Below are positions 1 through 6,009 of a DNA stretch of 11,714 nucleotides, piece by piece. Location of the stretch: positions 1 to 11,714 of the forward strand of contig WRHG01000047.1 of the NCBI GenBank assembly GCA_009783365.1, given 5' to 3'. The position numbers and the translations under genes were made by a program. Under the pieces are notes generated by a model. It saw only the letters and a list, made by a program, of their open reading frames with translations. It did no database searches and was not told the origin of the DNA. Source of the DNA: Clostridia bacterium. Lineage in GTDB: Bacteria; Bacillota_A; Clostridia; Christensenellales; Aristaeellaceae. Within the stretch, counting starts at the first letter, position 1. Every line of letters begins with the position of its first letter.

Positions 1-859
1 AACGCTGCAAGCTCATGGGTGCGGATTGTACTCGCTCATCGGCCTTTACTTTATCCGCGTCTGCGCTGTGATTCAGCTTCACATGGCGCACCAAAGAGCC
101 AGCCATCTCCTCCTCCTTCAAAACGGCGAGGCCTTGTGTGGCCTCTCGCACCGCCCCGGCAGGGCCGGAGGCGCTCAAATACAGGCTAATCAAATCGGAT
201 ATGGGCCCCTCACACAGTAGCATTCCTGCGTCAATCAATATGGCGTAGTCCAACGTACGAGCCACTTCGTCAATAAGGTGGGTGCTCAGTATGAAGGTGC
301 GAACCGGATTTTTGCGCTTTTCTTCCAGAAGCTGGTCATAGAAGCGTTCCCGCATAACAGCGTCCAACCCCAGGCTGGGCTCGTCAAAAACCGTTAATGG
401 CGCGCCGGAGGCCAACCCCACGGCAAGCAACACCGCTGTCTGCATGCCACGGCTAAAGTCTTTCAGCTTCTTTTTCATAGGTAGGTCAAACCGCTGCGCC
501 AATTCGACGGCATAGGCCCCATTCCATACGGGAAACAGACCCGCGCAAACATAGAACAGCCTCTTCAGATTCGCAAGCTTGCCAAAATCAGGCGAGTCTC
601 CAATCATGCACAGCCTGCCAAGGGCGGCTGCGGAGGTTCTTTTTTCGCCAAAAATCTCCGACTCTCCCGCATTCGGTCGAAGTTGCGCACTGATGATACG
701 TAGCAGGGTACTTTTGCCCGCGCCGTTACGGCCCAACAAACCCACAATTTGGCCGCCTTTCGCCGAAGTGCTCAGGTCGTTCAGAGCCTGGGTTTTGCCA
801 AAGTTTCGGGAGATATGGCGTACTGCAAGCGCCACTGGCTGTTGACCCATCGTTTCCAT
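1..859 (-). CDS. ABC transporter ATP-binding protein, YtrB-like (3' end beyond window)
   Basis: This is the ATPase subunit of an ABC exporter; the permease is not in view and may lie further left. About 286 codons are visible and the frame is still open at base 1. Seen: Walker A GRNGAGKST at about residues 43-51, a signature loop of the unusual form FSRGMQ at about 135-140 in place of LSGGQ, Walker B LTVFDEP followed by SLGLD at about 155-166, and the H-loop in ILSTHLIDEV at about 190-199. The stretch around LFPVWN and RFDLPMKKKLKDFS resembles the YtrB/CcmA-like group (COG1131), whose members often sit beside a GntR regulator; none is seen here. The start at 859 is chosen because an AAAGGGGG ribosome binding site lies 7 bases upstream; an in-frame ATG at 850 is the alternative. 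The substrate cannot be told from the ATPase alone. Confidence 0.9.
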   Translation of the reverse strand, partial: METMGQQPVALAVRHISRNFGKTQALNDLSTSAKGGQIVGLLGRNGAGKSTLLRIISAQLRPNAGESEIFGEKRTSAAALGRLCMIGDSPDFGKLANLKRLFYVCAGLFPVWNGAYAVELAQRFDLPMKKKLKDFSRGMQTAVLLAVGLASGAPLTVFDEPSLGLDAVMRERFYDQLLEEKRKNPVRTFILSTHLIDEVARTLDYAILIDAGMLLCEGPISDLISLYLSASGPAGAVREATQGLAVLKEEEMAGSLVRHVKLNHSADADKVKADERVQSAPMSLQR

Positions 860-944
860 ACAAAGGCCCCCTTTACACAACGATGTAAGCAACACGCGAC
901 ACAATTATCCAAATAGCTCACACCAAATCCGTAAGGCTGGTAGT

Positions 945-973
945 AGAATACAGCATTCTGTTTAGGCTGTAAA
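945..973 (-). promoter_or_regulatory. Possible promoter for the leftward ABC transporter gene
   Basis: On the minus strand a TTTACA (968-973) is followed after 17 bases by TATTCT (945-950), a fair sigma-A match, leaving a leader of roughly 80 bases before the start at 859. The -10 element lies in a short inverted repeat, AGAAT-N5-ATTCT (945-959), that could be an operator. A second -10-like GATAAT at 904-909 lacks a good -35. The -35 touches the edge of the IS remnant. Confidence 0.4.
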
Positions 974-1194
974 GTGGCTTGCCAATGCCCGGCGACAATC
1001 CCTGGAGCGAAAGCTTTTTCTCTATCCTCAAGAAGGAAGCTGTCCACCCCTTGCGATTCCATTCCCGCGACCTGGCGAGACAGGCCATTTTCCTCTACAT
1101 CGAGACCTTCTACAATCGCACCAGAATCCAGAAAAAGCTCGGCTTTCGCCCTCCCATTGACTTCCTCCGCATTGCTGAACTACACGCCGCCTGA
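973..1194 (+). pseudogene. IS3-family transposase (orfB) C-terminal fragment
   Basis: The readable frame encodes about 73 residues with the C-terminal hallmark of IS3-family DDE transposases: GDNPWSESFFSILKKE, then LARQAIFLYIETFYN and RIQKKLGFRPPIDFL. The glutamate in ESFF corresponds to the third catalytic residue of the DDE triad. The two aspartates and the N-terminal three quarters of a normal orfB product are missing. An in-frame TAA at 970-972 closes the frame immediately upstream, and no helix-turn-helix orfA precedes it. The only possible starts, TTG at 979 and ATG at 985, have no ribosome binding site, so it is not expected to be made. An overlapping frame at 974-1228 is a shadow of the same DNA. 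Confidence 0.85.
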
Positions 1195-1239
1195 TACCTG
1201 CTTACTCAAATGTCCGTTTTTTTGTTGACGTACCGTACA
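973..1239 (+). mobile_element. 3' remnant of an IS3-family insertion sequence
   Basis: The remnant consists of the last part of a DDE transposase frame (973-1194) followed by a non-coding tail. The tail, read on the minus strand from 1239, begins TGTACGG, continues through a run of A, and reaches CGGACA near 1211. That layout resembles the terminal inverted repeat of IS150-type IS3 elements (TGTAC...AAAA...GGACA). The assignment of the outer end to 1239 is inference. No matching left end, no orfA and no target-site duplication were found, so the element is a dead fragment. The rest of the 860-1304 gap holds only the ABC gene's possible promoter and the ribosome binding site of the next gene. 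Confidence 0.6.
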
Positions 1240-1304
1240 ATGACACGTTAGTTGAGAGGTATCATAGTCACCATGAAGAAAACACGTATTGGAGGACTTC
1301 CCTA

Positions 1305-2645
1305 ATGAAACGAGTCCATAAGCACCAGTCAACACTAACGATAGCACTTTTCTTGACAATTTGTCTTTTCAATGTCTCCGCTCAAGCAGGCGCAATGCCG
1401 CCAGGCGCAACGATGCTGGAAGTACCCGATGTGGAGGGTCTGTTATCCATCGGGGGCATATTGCCGCTTTCGGACGGTAGCGTTGTCATCGGCGGACAAG
1501 TGCAATACCCTGGCGAGTACCGCGAGGGCTACATGGGTGGTAATGTAGACCTTCAATACATGGTCCGAAATGATGCCATCGCGATGCAAATCGACGCAAG
1601 CGGTAAAGAACTCTGGAGGAGCCGGCTCGGCGATCCACATGCGGACAACTACTTTAACCCAGTGGGTCTGTTGTCGGATGGGCGTATCCTGATGTGGTTC
1701 GTAGCGGAGGATTCAACGTTTGGAGACCGCTTTTTCATCGTAGGGCTAGACGGTGTGGTGGAAGAGATGCTCCCGTGGCGAACCCTGGCTGCGCATTTTC
1801 CACCGAGATCGATGGTGCTAATGCCCGAAAGCGGGTATCTGGGGGGCGATTCCACCGTTGTTGACTTCTACTACGACTACCATACCGACCAGCTGGAAAA
1901 ATCCGGCCTTCAATATAGCCGGGAGATGACGCTACTTGATTTTGACTTGAACGTGGTGTGGTGCAAGGATATGTCACCGCTGGGACCCGCGTTTGGCAAC
2001 AACCACTATGCCGTGGAGGTTACGGATGGCATCATCATGCACGGGCTGGGGCAAACGGTTGTGCCGGACGCCGCGTCGGAGCAGCCATTGTTTTTCACAT
2101 CGGTCGTAAAGCTGGATAAGCAGACAGGGGAAGTCCTCTGGCAGCTAACGGATGAGCCGCGTGAAAACGGCATGGGCGCGTGGGCGATAACGGAGACACA
2201 GGACGGCTCTCTGCTCTTCACTGGGGCATACCTGGAGCCGGGCCAGCTGCTTGATGAAGACGAAACGCTCCATACGCTGACAAAGGTTACGGGAGAAGGT
2301 GTGCCTGTCTGGACAAAACGCTATGAGAACATAGATACCCAAATGCTCTATCGAATTGTGCCGTTTCAGGATGGATATTTGCTCCTGGGCTCCAAGTGGG
2401 ACAAGTATTACACCTATACGCTTTTCTACGTGGATGCAGACGGTGAATTGCTGGGAGCGCTGACAATTGAGCCAGAAGAGGACCGCATACCAGGCTGGCC
2501 CTCATTAATGGCTGCGCCGGATGGAACGGTGTATATATCCGGTTCCATAACAACCCCATATGATGAAGAAACGGAGACGCGTGGGGATTTGATCGGATCA
2601 TTCTTAGGAATCCTAAAATCCGAATATTTTTCGGAGTTGGAGTAA
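1305..2645 (+). CDS. Secreted protein with beta-propeller-like (PQQ-type) repeats, function unknown
   Basis: The gene encodes 446 residues. The N-terminus has a basic start, a hydrophobic stretch at about residues 10-24 and an AQA cleavage site at 26-28, so export by signal peptidase I is likely. No lipobox or cell-wall anchor is visible. The mature part repeats a pattern of hydrophobic strand, Asp, Gly/Asn turn, then Trp: MQIDASGKELWRSRLG (94-109), LLDFDLNVVWCKDM (210-223), VVKLDKQTGEVLWQL (267-281), LTKVTGEGVPVWTKRY (325-340) and a weaker FYVDADGELLGALTI (374-388). This resembles blades of PQQ/quinoprotein-like beta-propellers, which often mediate binding; no cofactor or catalytic site could be identified. 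A GGAGGA ribosome binding site (1291-1296) lies 8 bases before the ATG. It stands alone between an IS remnant and a tRNA, so context gives no function. Confidence 0.85.
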   Translation: MKRVHKHQSTLTIALFLTICLFNVSAQAGAMPPGATMLEVPDVEGLLSIGGILPLSDGSVVIGGQVQYPGEYREGYMGGNVDLQYMVRNDAIAMQIDASGKELWRSRLGDPHADNYFNPVGLLSDGRILMWFVAEDSTFGDRFFIVGLDGVVEEMLPWRTLAAHFPPRSMVLMPESGYLGGDSTVVDFYYDYHTDQLEKSGLQYSREMTLLDFDLNVVWCKDMSPLGPAFGNNHYAVEVTDGIIMHGLGQTVVPDAASEQPLFFTSVVKLDKQTGEVLWQLTDEPRENGMGAWAITETQDGSLLFTGAYLEPGQLLDEDETLHTLTKVTGEGVPVWTKRYENIDTQMLYRIVPFQDGYLLLGSKWDKYYTYTLFYVDADGELLGALTIEPEEDRIPGWPSLMAAPDGTVYISGSITTPYDEETETRGDLIGSFLGILKSEYFSELE

Positions 2646-2722
2646 GCTAAAATTACCTACCTGCAATTAATACGATTCTTAGATGAAAACGGTTGAGCAG
2701 CTTCCGGCTTATCTAGCACAAT

Positions 2723-2745
2723 AAAAAAACCGCCATTTCTGGCGG
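2723..2745 (-). terminator. Rho-independent terminator of tRNA-Val
   Basis: On the minus strand a perfect 6-bp stem, CCGCCA and TGGCGG, encloses a GAAA loop and is followed by seven T residues (2723-2729). It starts one base after the encoded CCA end of the tRNA, so it ends that transcript. There is no T-run in the other direction, so it would not stop the secreted-protein gene. Confidence 0.93.
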
Positions 2746-2746
2746 G

Positions 2747-2822
2747 TGGTGGTGCTTACTGGACTCGAACCAGTGACCCCATCGATGTGAACGATGTGCT
2801 CTACCAACTGAGCCAAAGCACC
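2747..2822 (-). tRNA. tRNA-Val (anticodon CAC)
   Basis: The 76-base gene folds as a standard cloverleaf: acceptor GGTGCTT pairing with AAGCACC, D arm GCTC/GAGC, anticodon stem CATCG/CGATG around the loop TTCACAT, variable GGGTC, T arm ACTGG-TTCGAGT-CCAGT, discriminator A and an encoded CCA (2747-2749). Anticodon positions 34-36 are CAC, which reads the valine codon GUG. A consensus promoter and terminator flank it, so it is transcribed as a single-gene unit. Confidence 0.97.
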
Positions 2823-2839
2823 AAACGGAGTATGGATTG

Positions 2840-2868
2840 ATTATAGCATCCGAAGGGAGGAATGTCAA
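2840..2868 (-). promoter_or_regulatory. Consensus sigma-A promoter for tRNA-Val
   Basis: On the minus strand TTGACA (2863-2868) and TATAAT (2840-2845), both perfect, are separated by 17 bases. Transcription would start near 2833, about 11 bases before the mature tRNA 5' end at 2822. This matches the strong unregulated promoters usual for stable RNA genes. Confidence 0.93.
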
Positions 2869-2889
2869 TTGCTGATTGCCTCCCAATTG

Positions 2890-2918
2890 TTGGTTTGGCC
2901 GGCCGGCTGTGCTATAAT
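2890..2918 (+). promoter_or_regulatory. Promoter for the MFS transporter gene
   Basis: TTGGTT (2890-2895), a 17-base spacer and a perfect TATAAT (2913-2918) preceded by TG in the extended -10 position (2910-2911). The spacer holds the GC-rich block GGCCGGCCGGC. It is back to back with the tRNA promoter, with 21 bases between the two -35 elements. The ribosome binding site GAGGTG (2945-2950) lies 7 bases before the ATG at 2958. Confidence 0.8.
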
Positions 2919-2957
2919 CGTCATACTTCGCGGGACCCCGGGATGAGGTGAAACACG

Positions 2958-4127
2958 ATGAGCTACCGCCGGACACTGAATATCATTATGCTTGAATCCG
3001 CGCTGGTAAGTTCCGGCGTGCTTATTTGCATTCCAATTATTACTGTGTTTTGGAATTCCGTCGGTATGAACCAATTCCTGATCGGCGTGTCGCAACTGAT
3101 ATGCGCCGCCACCCTTTTTCTGTTCGATGTGCCAATGGGATACATAGCCGACAGATTCAGCCGGAGATCATTGAATGTGATCGGAAATTTCGGCGTCGCC
3201 GCGACGTTTGTGGTTTATGCTTTTGCCCAAAACCTCTGGATGGTTATTGTTGGGGAAATTCTTTGCGGGCTTTTCCTTGCAATGTCGGGCGGCGTAGACA
3301 GGGCGTTTCTTAAAATCTATTCGGACAAAATTGACAGTGACGGCAACCTGTTCAGGAAGAAGACGGCGCAACTCGCCGTGATACAAATTGTTTGTATGTG
3401 TATAGCCATTTTGATCGGCATGTTTATTTCAAAACACAGCATTCGGCGGACCATTGCCGCGGTTGCCGTTCCGTTTCTAATTGCGGCGGTCTTGGCGCTG
3501 ATGATCAAGGACATCGGCGAAAAAATCACGGTGAAACATGCGAATCATTTCAAAGATATGCTTGCGAATTTTCAAAGCGTTTTAAAAAGCGCCGAGGTGA
3601 AATGGCTGGTGTATTCGTATGCGATAGGGTTCGAGGTAACCCATCCGATTATTTGGGCGCTGACGCCGCTTTTGACGATCGGGGGCATTCCCGTTTGGCT
3701 GGTTGGCATTGGCTGGATTCTGTGGTATGGTTTGGCGCCGTTGGGCACGTTGTTTGCGAATAGAACGCAGCATTGGAAAACATCGTCGCAAGTACTCGCG
3801 CCGTTTTTCATTGTGCTGCTTGCGTCATTGCCGGTAATTTTTTCTCAAAACCTGGCGACGACATTGTTCTTTTCGCTTTCCGGGATTTCATTCGGCATTG
3901 TAAATATTTACATTATGCCGGCTATCCAGGCAAAAACCGAAGAAAAGCATCAGACCACCGTTGTTTCCGTAACGTCCACAGCCGCAAGGCTCGTCTATAT
4001 ACCGATCGTCGCAATAACGAATTATTTTGGCAACGCCGCGCCGCAGTATATCCTGTTTGCGACCGTCCTCATATTCGCTCCGCTGACACTTCTCGCATGG
4101 GTGAAGCTGAGAGGACTTGAAATGTAA
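2958..4127 (+). CDS. MFS transporter, substrate unknown
   Basis: This 389-residue integral membrane protein has about 11-12 hydrophobic segments, fitting the 12-helix major facilitator fold. The clearest family mark is motif A in the loop after the second helix, GYIADRFSRRS (residues 61-71), with the conserved Asp and Arg residues. A charged cytoplasmic loop near residues 184-215 (KDIGEKITVKHANHFKDML and following) separates the two six-helix halves. It is expected to be a proton-coupled secondary transporter, possibly an exporter, but no substrate-specific motif was recognised. It has its own promoter, no co-transcribed partner and no clear terminator; the Pho-box region begins 4 bases after its stop. 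Its codons look more AT-rich than the pst genes that follow, so it may have been acquired separately. Confidence 0.9.
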   Translation: MSYRRTLNIIMLESALVSSGVLICIPIITVFWNSVGMNQFLIGVSQLICAATLFLFDVPMGYIADRFSRRSLNVIGNFGVAATFVVYAFAQNLWMVIVGEILCGLFLAMSGGVDRAFLKIYSDKIDSDGNLFRKKTAQLAVIQIVCMCIAILIGMFISKHSIRRTIAAVAVPFLIAAVLALMIKDIGEKITVKHANHFKDMLANFQSVLKSAEVKWLVYSYAIGFEVTHPIIWALTPLLTIGGIPVWLVGIGWILWYGLAPLGTLFANRTQHWKTSSQVLAPFFIVLLASLPVIFSQNLATTLFFSLSGISFGIVNIYIMPAIQAKTEEKHQTTVVSVTSTAARLVYIPIVAITNYFGNAAPQYILFATVLIFAPLTLLAWVKLRGLEM

Positions 4128-4131
4128 AAAC

Positions 4132-4170
4132 CTTACAAAATCTTGACAATTCTCCCACCCTCCTCATACA
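4132..4170 (+). promoter_or_regulatory. Putative Pho box: 11-bp-spaced TTAACA-like repeats before pstS
   Basis: Hexamers recur every 11 bases: CTTACA (4132-4137), TTGACA (4143-4148), a degenerate CCCACC (4154-4159) and CATACA (4165-4170). PhoP of Bacillus and PhoB of enterobacteria bind direct repeats with this 11-bp period, and the Bacillus half-site is TTAACA-like. The position in front of a pst operon that encodes its own PhoB/PhoR pair supports autoregulation. Only the first two repeats are good matches. Confidence 0.5.
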
Positions 4171-4172
4171 TT
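4143..4172 (+). promoter_or_regulatory. Probable promoter of the pst-pho operon
   Basis: A perfect -35 TTGACA (4143-4148) is followed after 18 bases by TACATT (4167-4172), a moderate -10. It overlaps the 11-bp repeats, so a bound response regulator would sit against RNA polymerase. The transcript would have a leader of about 45 bases before the pstS ATG at 4222. Confidence 0.6.
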
Positions 4173-4221
4173 GGCCTGTTATGCTTACCTCGCCAAAATA
4201 AGGAAAGCGAGGATTAAGAAT

Positions 4222-5082
4222 ATGAAGAAGACGCTGGGTTTGTTCCTCTCCTGCATGATGCTAATGTCATTCGCCGTCGCCGCATTGGCGGCGGACTTCG
4301 ACGGGAACCGTCCCATCAATCTGGTCTCCCGGGAGGACGGCTCGGGAACCCGCGGCGCGTTTATCGAACTCGTCGGGGTTGAGGTGAAGGACGCGGACGG
4401 CAATAAAGTGGACCATACAAGCGAAGAAGCGATCATTGTGAACAAGACGGACGTGATGCTGCAAACCGTTGCCGGCGACCTGTACGCTATCGGATATGTT
4501 TCCATGGGTTCCCTGAGCGATTCGGTGAAAGCCCTGAACATTGACGGCGCGGCCGCCAATCCGGGCAACATCAAGAGCGGCGAGTACACCATCGCCCGCC
4601 CGTTCAACATCGTCACCAAGGGGGCGGCGGCCGGGCTGGCTGAGGATTTCATCGCCTATATCCTCTCCGAGGACGGACAGAGCGTTGTTTCCAACGGCTA
4701 TATCGCGATTGACGACGCCGCGCCCGCTTTCGGCGGCGCAAAACCCGCCGGAGAGATCGTGGTGCTGGGTTCTTCCTCGGTGGCGCCTATCATGGAAAAG
4801 CTTATTGAGGCTTATCAGGCTTTGAACACAGACGCCAAAATCGAGATTCAGATCATCGACTCCACAGCCGGCGTCAACGCCACCATTGAGGGAACTTGCG
4901 ACATCGGCATGGTCAGCCGGGAATTGAAGGAGAGCGAGTTGGAGGAGCTTACATGCACACAGATCGCCATCGATGGCATCGCGGTGATCGTCAGCCCGCA
5001 AAACCCGCTGGAAAACCTTGCCAAAGAGCAAGTGCGCGCCGCTTTCACGGGTGAGCTGGAAACCTGGAAAGAGCTGCAATAA
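4222..5082 (+). CDS. pstS: Phosphate-binding protein PstS, circularly permuted
   Basis: This is the extracytoplasmic phosphate receptor of the PstSCAB uptake system, 286 residues long. A signal peptide (MKKTLGLF... to ALAA, residues 1-24) is followed by VSREDGSGTRGAF (35-47), AIGYVSMGSL (89-98), RPFNIVTKG (126-134) and FIAYILSEDGQ (143-153). In ordinary PstS these form the second half. Then come GSSSVAPIMEKL (183-194), DIGMVSRELK (227-236), AIDGIAVIV (249-257) and FTGELETWKEL (275-285), which normally form the first half. Both halves, including the phosphate-contact SGT loop and the N-terminal GSSS loop, are present, so the protein is permuted and not truncated. There is no clear lipobox, unlike typical Gram-positive PstS. 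The ATG at 4222 has GAGG 9 bases upstream; a TTG at 4171 overlaps the promoter and is rejected. Confidence 0.93.
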   Translation: MKKTLGLFLSCMMLMSFAVAALAADFDGNRPINLVSREDGSGTRGAFIELVGVEVKDADGNKVDHTSEEAIIVNKTDVMLQTVAGDLYAIGYVSMGSLSDSVKALNIDGAAANPGNIKSGEYTIARPFNIVTKGAAAGLAEDFIAYILSEDGQSVVSNGYIAIDDAAPAFGGAKPAGEIVVLGSSSVAPIMEKLIEAYQALNTDAKIEIQIIDSTAGVNATIEGTCDIGMVSRELKESELEELTCTQIAIDGIAVIVSPQNPLENLAKEQVRAAFTGELETWKELQ

Positions 5083-5110
5083 GCCATCGTAAAACCCAAA
5101 AAGGACTACC

Positions 5111-5140
5111 ATCCAGGGAGGGTTACCCTCCCTGGATTTT
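5111..5140 (+). terminator. Intercistronic hairpin between pstS and pstC (attenuator or mRNA stabiliser)
   Basis: Two perfect 13-base arms, ATCCAGGGAGGGT (5111-5123) and ACCCTCCCTGGAT (5125-5137), flank one T and are followed by a short T-run (5137-5140). The pstC ribosome binding site GGAGG starts at 5142, just after it. The T-run is too short for full termination, so partial termination or protection of the pstS message from 3' decay is more likely. Either would make the binding protein in excess over the permease, as is common for ABC importers. Confidence 0.75.
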
Positions 5141-5154
5141 CGGAGGTTCCGGCG

Positions 5155-6006
5155 ATGAAACAGTTTCGCGAGCGCCTTGCTCACGGTGGCTTTACCGTTG
5201 CCGCGCTTACATCCATTGTGATGGTGGCGCTGATCTGCGTATTTCTGTTCGCGGGAGGCCTGCCCGCTATTGGCAGGATCGGCATCCCGGAGTTCCTGTT
5301 GGGGCAGAAATGGGCGCCAAACAATATACCTCCTCAATTTGGCATCCTGCCCATGATTCTGGCCAGTATCTATGTAACGCTGGGCGCGCTGGCGGTGGGC
5401 GTTCCGATAGGAGTATTCACGGCGGTTTGCCTGGCGCGCTTCTGCCCGAAGTTCCTGTACCGGTGGCTTAAGCCCGGTGTGGAGCTTATGGCGGGAATTC
5501 CCTCTGTCATTTACGGGTTCTTTGGCCTTACGGTGCTCGTACCCGCCGTCCGTGAGCTGTTTGGCGGAACGGGCATGAGCATACTCGTGGCGTCGGTGCT
5601 GCTTGGGATGATGATTCTTCCTACCATTGTCGGCCTCGCGGAAAGCGCGCTCCGGGCCGTGCCGGAAAGCTATTATGAAGGCGCGCTGGCGCTGGGCGCA
5701 ACCCCCTGCCGCGCTATGTTTCGGGCGGTGCTGCCCGCCGCCAAATCCGGCATCATGGCCGCCGTAGTGCTTGGTATCGGCCGGGCCATAGGGGAAACCA
5801 TGGCGGTGGTCATGGTGGTGGGGAATCAGGCGCGTATGCCGGTATCCCTGTTAAAAGGCGCGCGGCCTCTTACCACCGGTATTGTGCTGGAAATGGGGTA
5901 TGCTTCCGGCCTGCATCGGGAGGCGCTGATCGCCATCGGCGTGGTGCTGTTCGTTTTTATCCTGCTGATCAATCTGCTGCTCTCGGCAATGAAAAGGAGG
6001 GCATAA
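5155..6006 (+). CDS. pstC: Phosphate ABC transporter permease PstC
   Basis: One of the two membrane subunits that form the phosphate channel, 283 residues. A first transmembrane helix lies at about residues 15-37, with further helices at about 66-97, 114-130, 141-163, 198-222 and 256-277. The family stretch GIPSVIYGFFGL (114-125) is present. The cytoplasmic coupling helix EGALALGATPCRAMFRAVLP (175-194), equivalent to the EAA motif, contacts the ATPase, and GRAIGETMAV (209-218) follows it. The protein is somewhat shorter than enterobacterial PstC. The ATG at 5155 is set by GGAGG 8 bases upstream. It ends 3 bases before pstA, so the two permeases are probably translationally coupled. Confidence 0.96.
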   Translation: MKQFRERLAHGGFTVAALTSIVMVALICVFLFAGGLPAIGRIGIPEFLLGQKWAPNNIPPQFGILPMILASIYVTLGALAVGVPIGVFTAVCLARFCPKFLYRWLKPGVELMAGIPSVIYGFFGLTVLVPAVRELFGGTGMSILVASVLLGMMILPTIVGLAESALRAVPESYYEGALALGATPCRAMFRAVLPAAKSGIMAAVVLGIGRAIGETMAVVMVVGNQARMPVSLLKGARPLTTGIVLEMGYASGLHREALIAIGVVLFVFILLINLLLSAMKRRA

Positions 6007-6009
6007 GCC

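Noticed and set aside
1225..1265. Promoter for the secreted-protein gene from TTGACG (1225-1230) with TACAAT (1236-1241) or TATCAT (1260-1265)
   Set aside because: Neither -10 candidate is at a suitable distance from the -35, so no promoter can be supported.
2713..2976. Minus-strand open frame of 87 codons with a CFGSVGRAHRSHRWGHWFESS-like stretch
   Set aside because: It is the translation of the tRNA-Val gene and its flanks; such frames are a common false call over tRNAs.
4222..5082. PstS as a truncated or frameshifted pseudogene, because it begins with second-half motifs
   Set aside because: The missing first half is present downstream in the same frame, the signal peptide and ribosome binding site are good, and the total length is normal.
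4267..5337. 356-codon minus-strand open frame opposite pstS
   Set aside because: The translation is an antisense shadow caused by GC-rich codons; it has no family motif, and the sense strand clearly encodes PstS.
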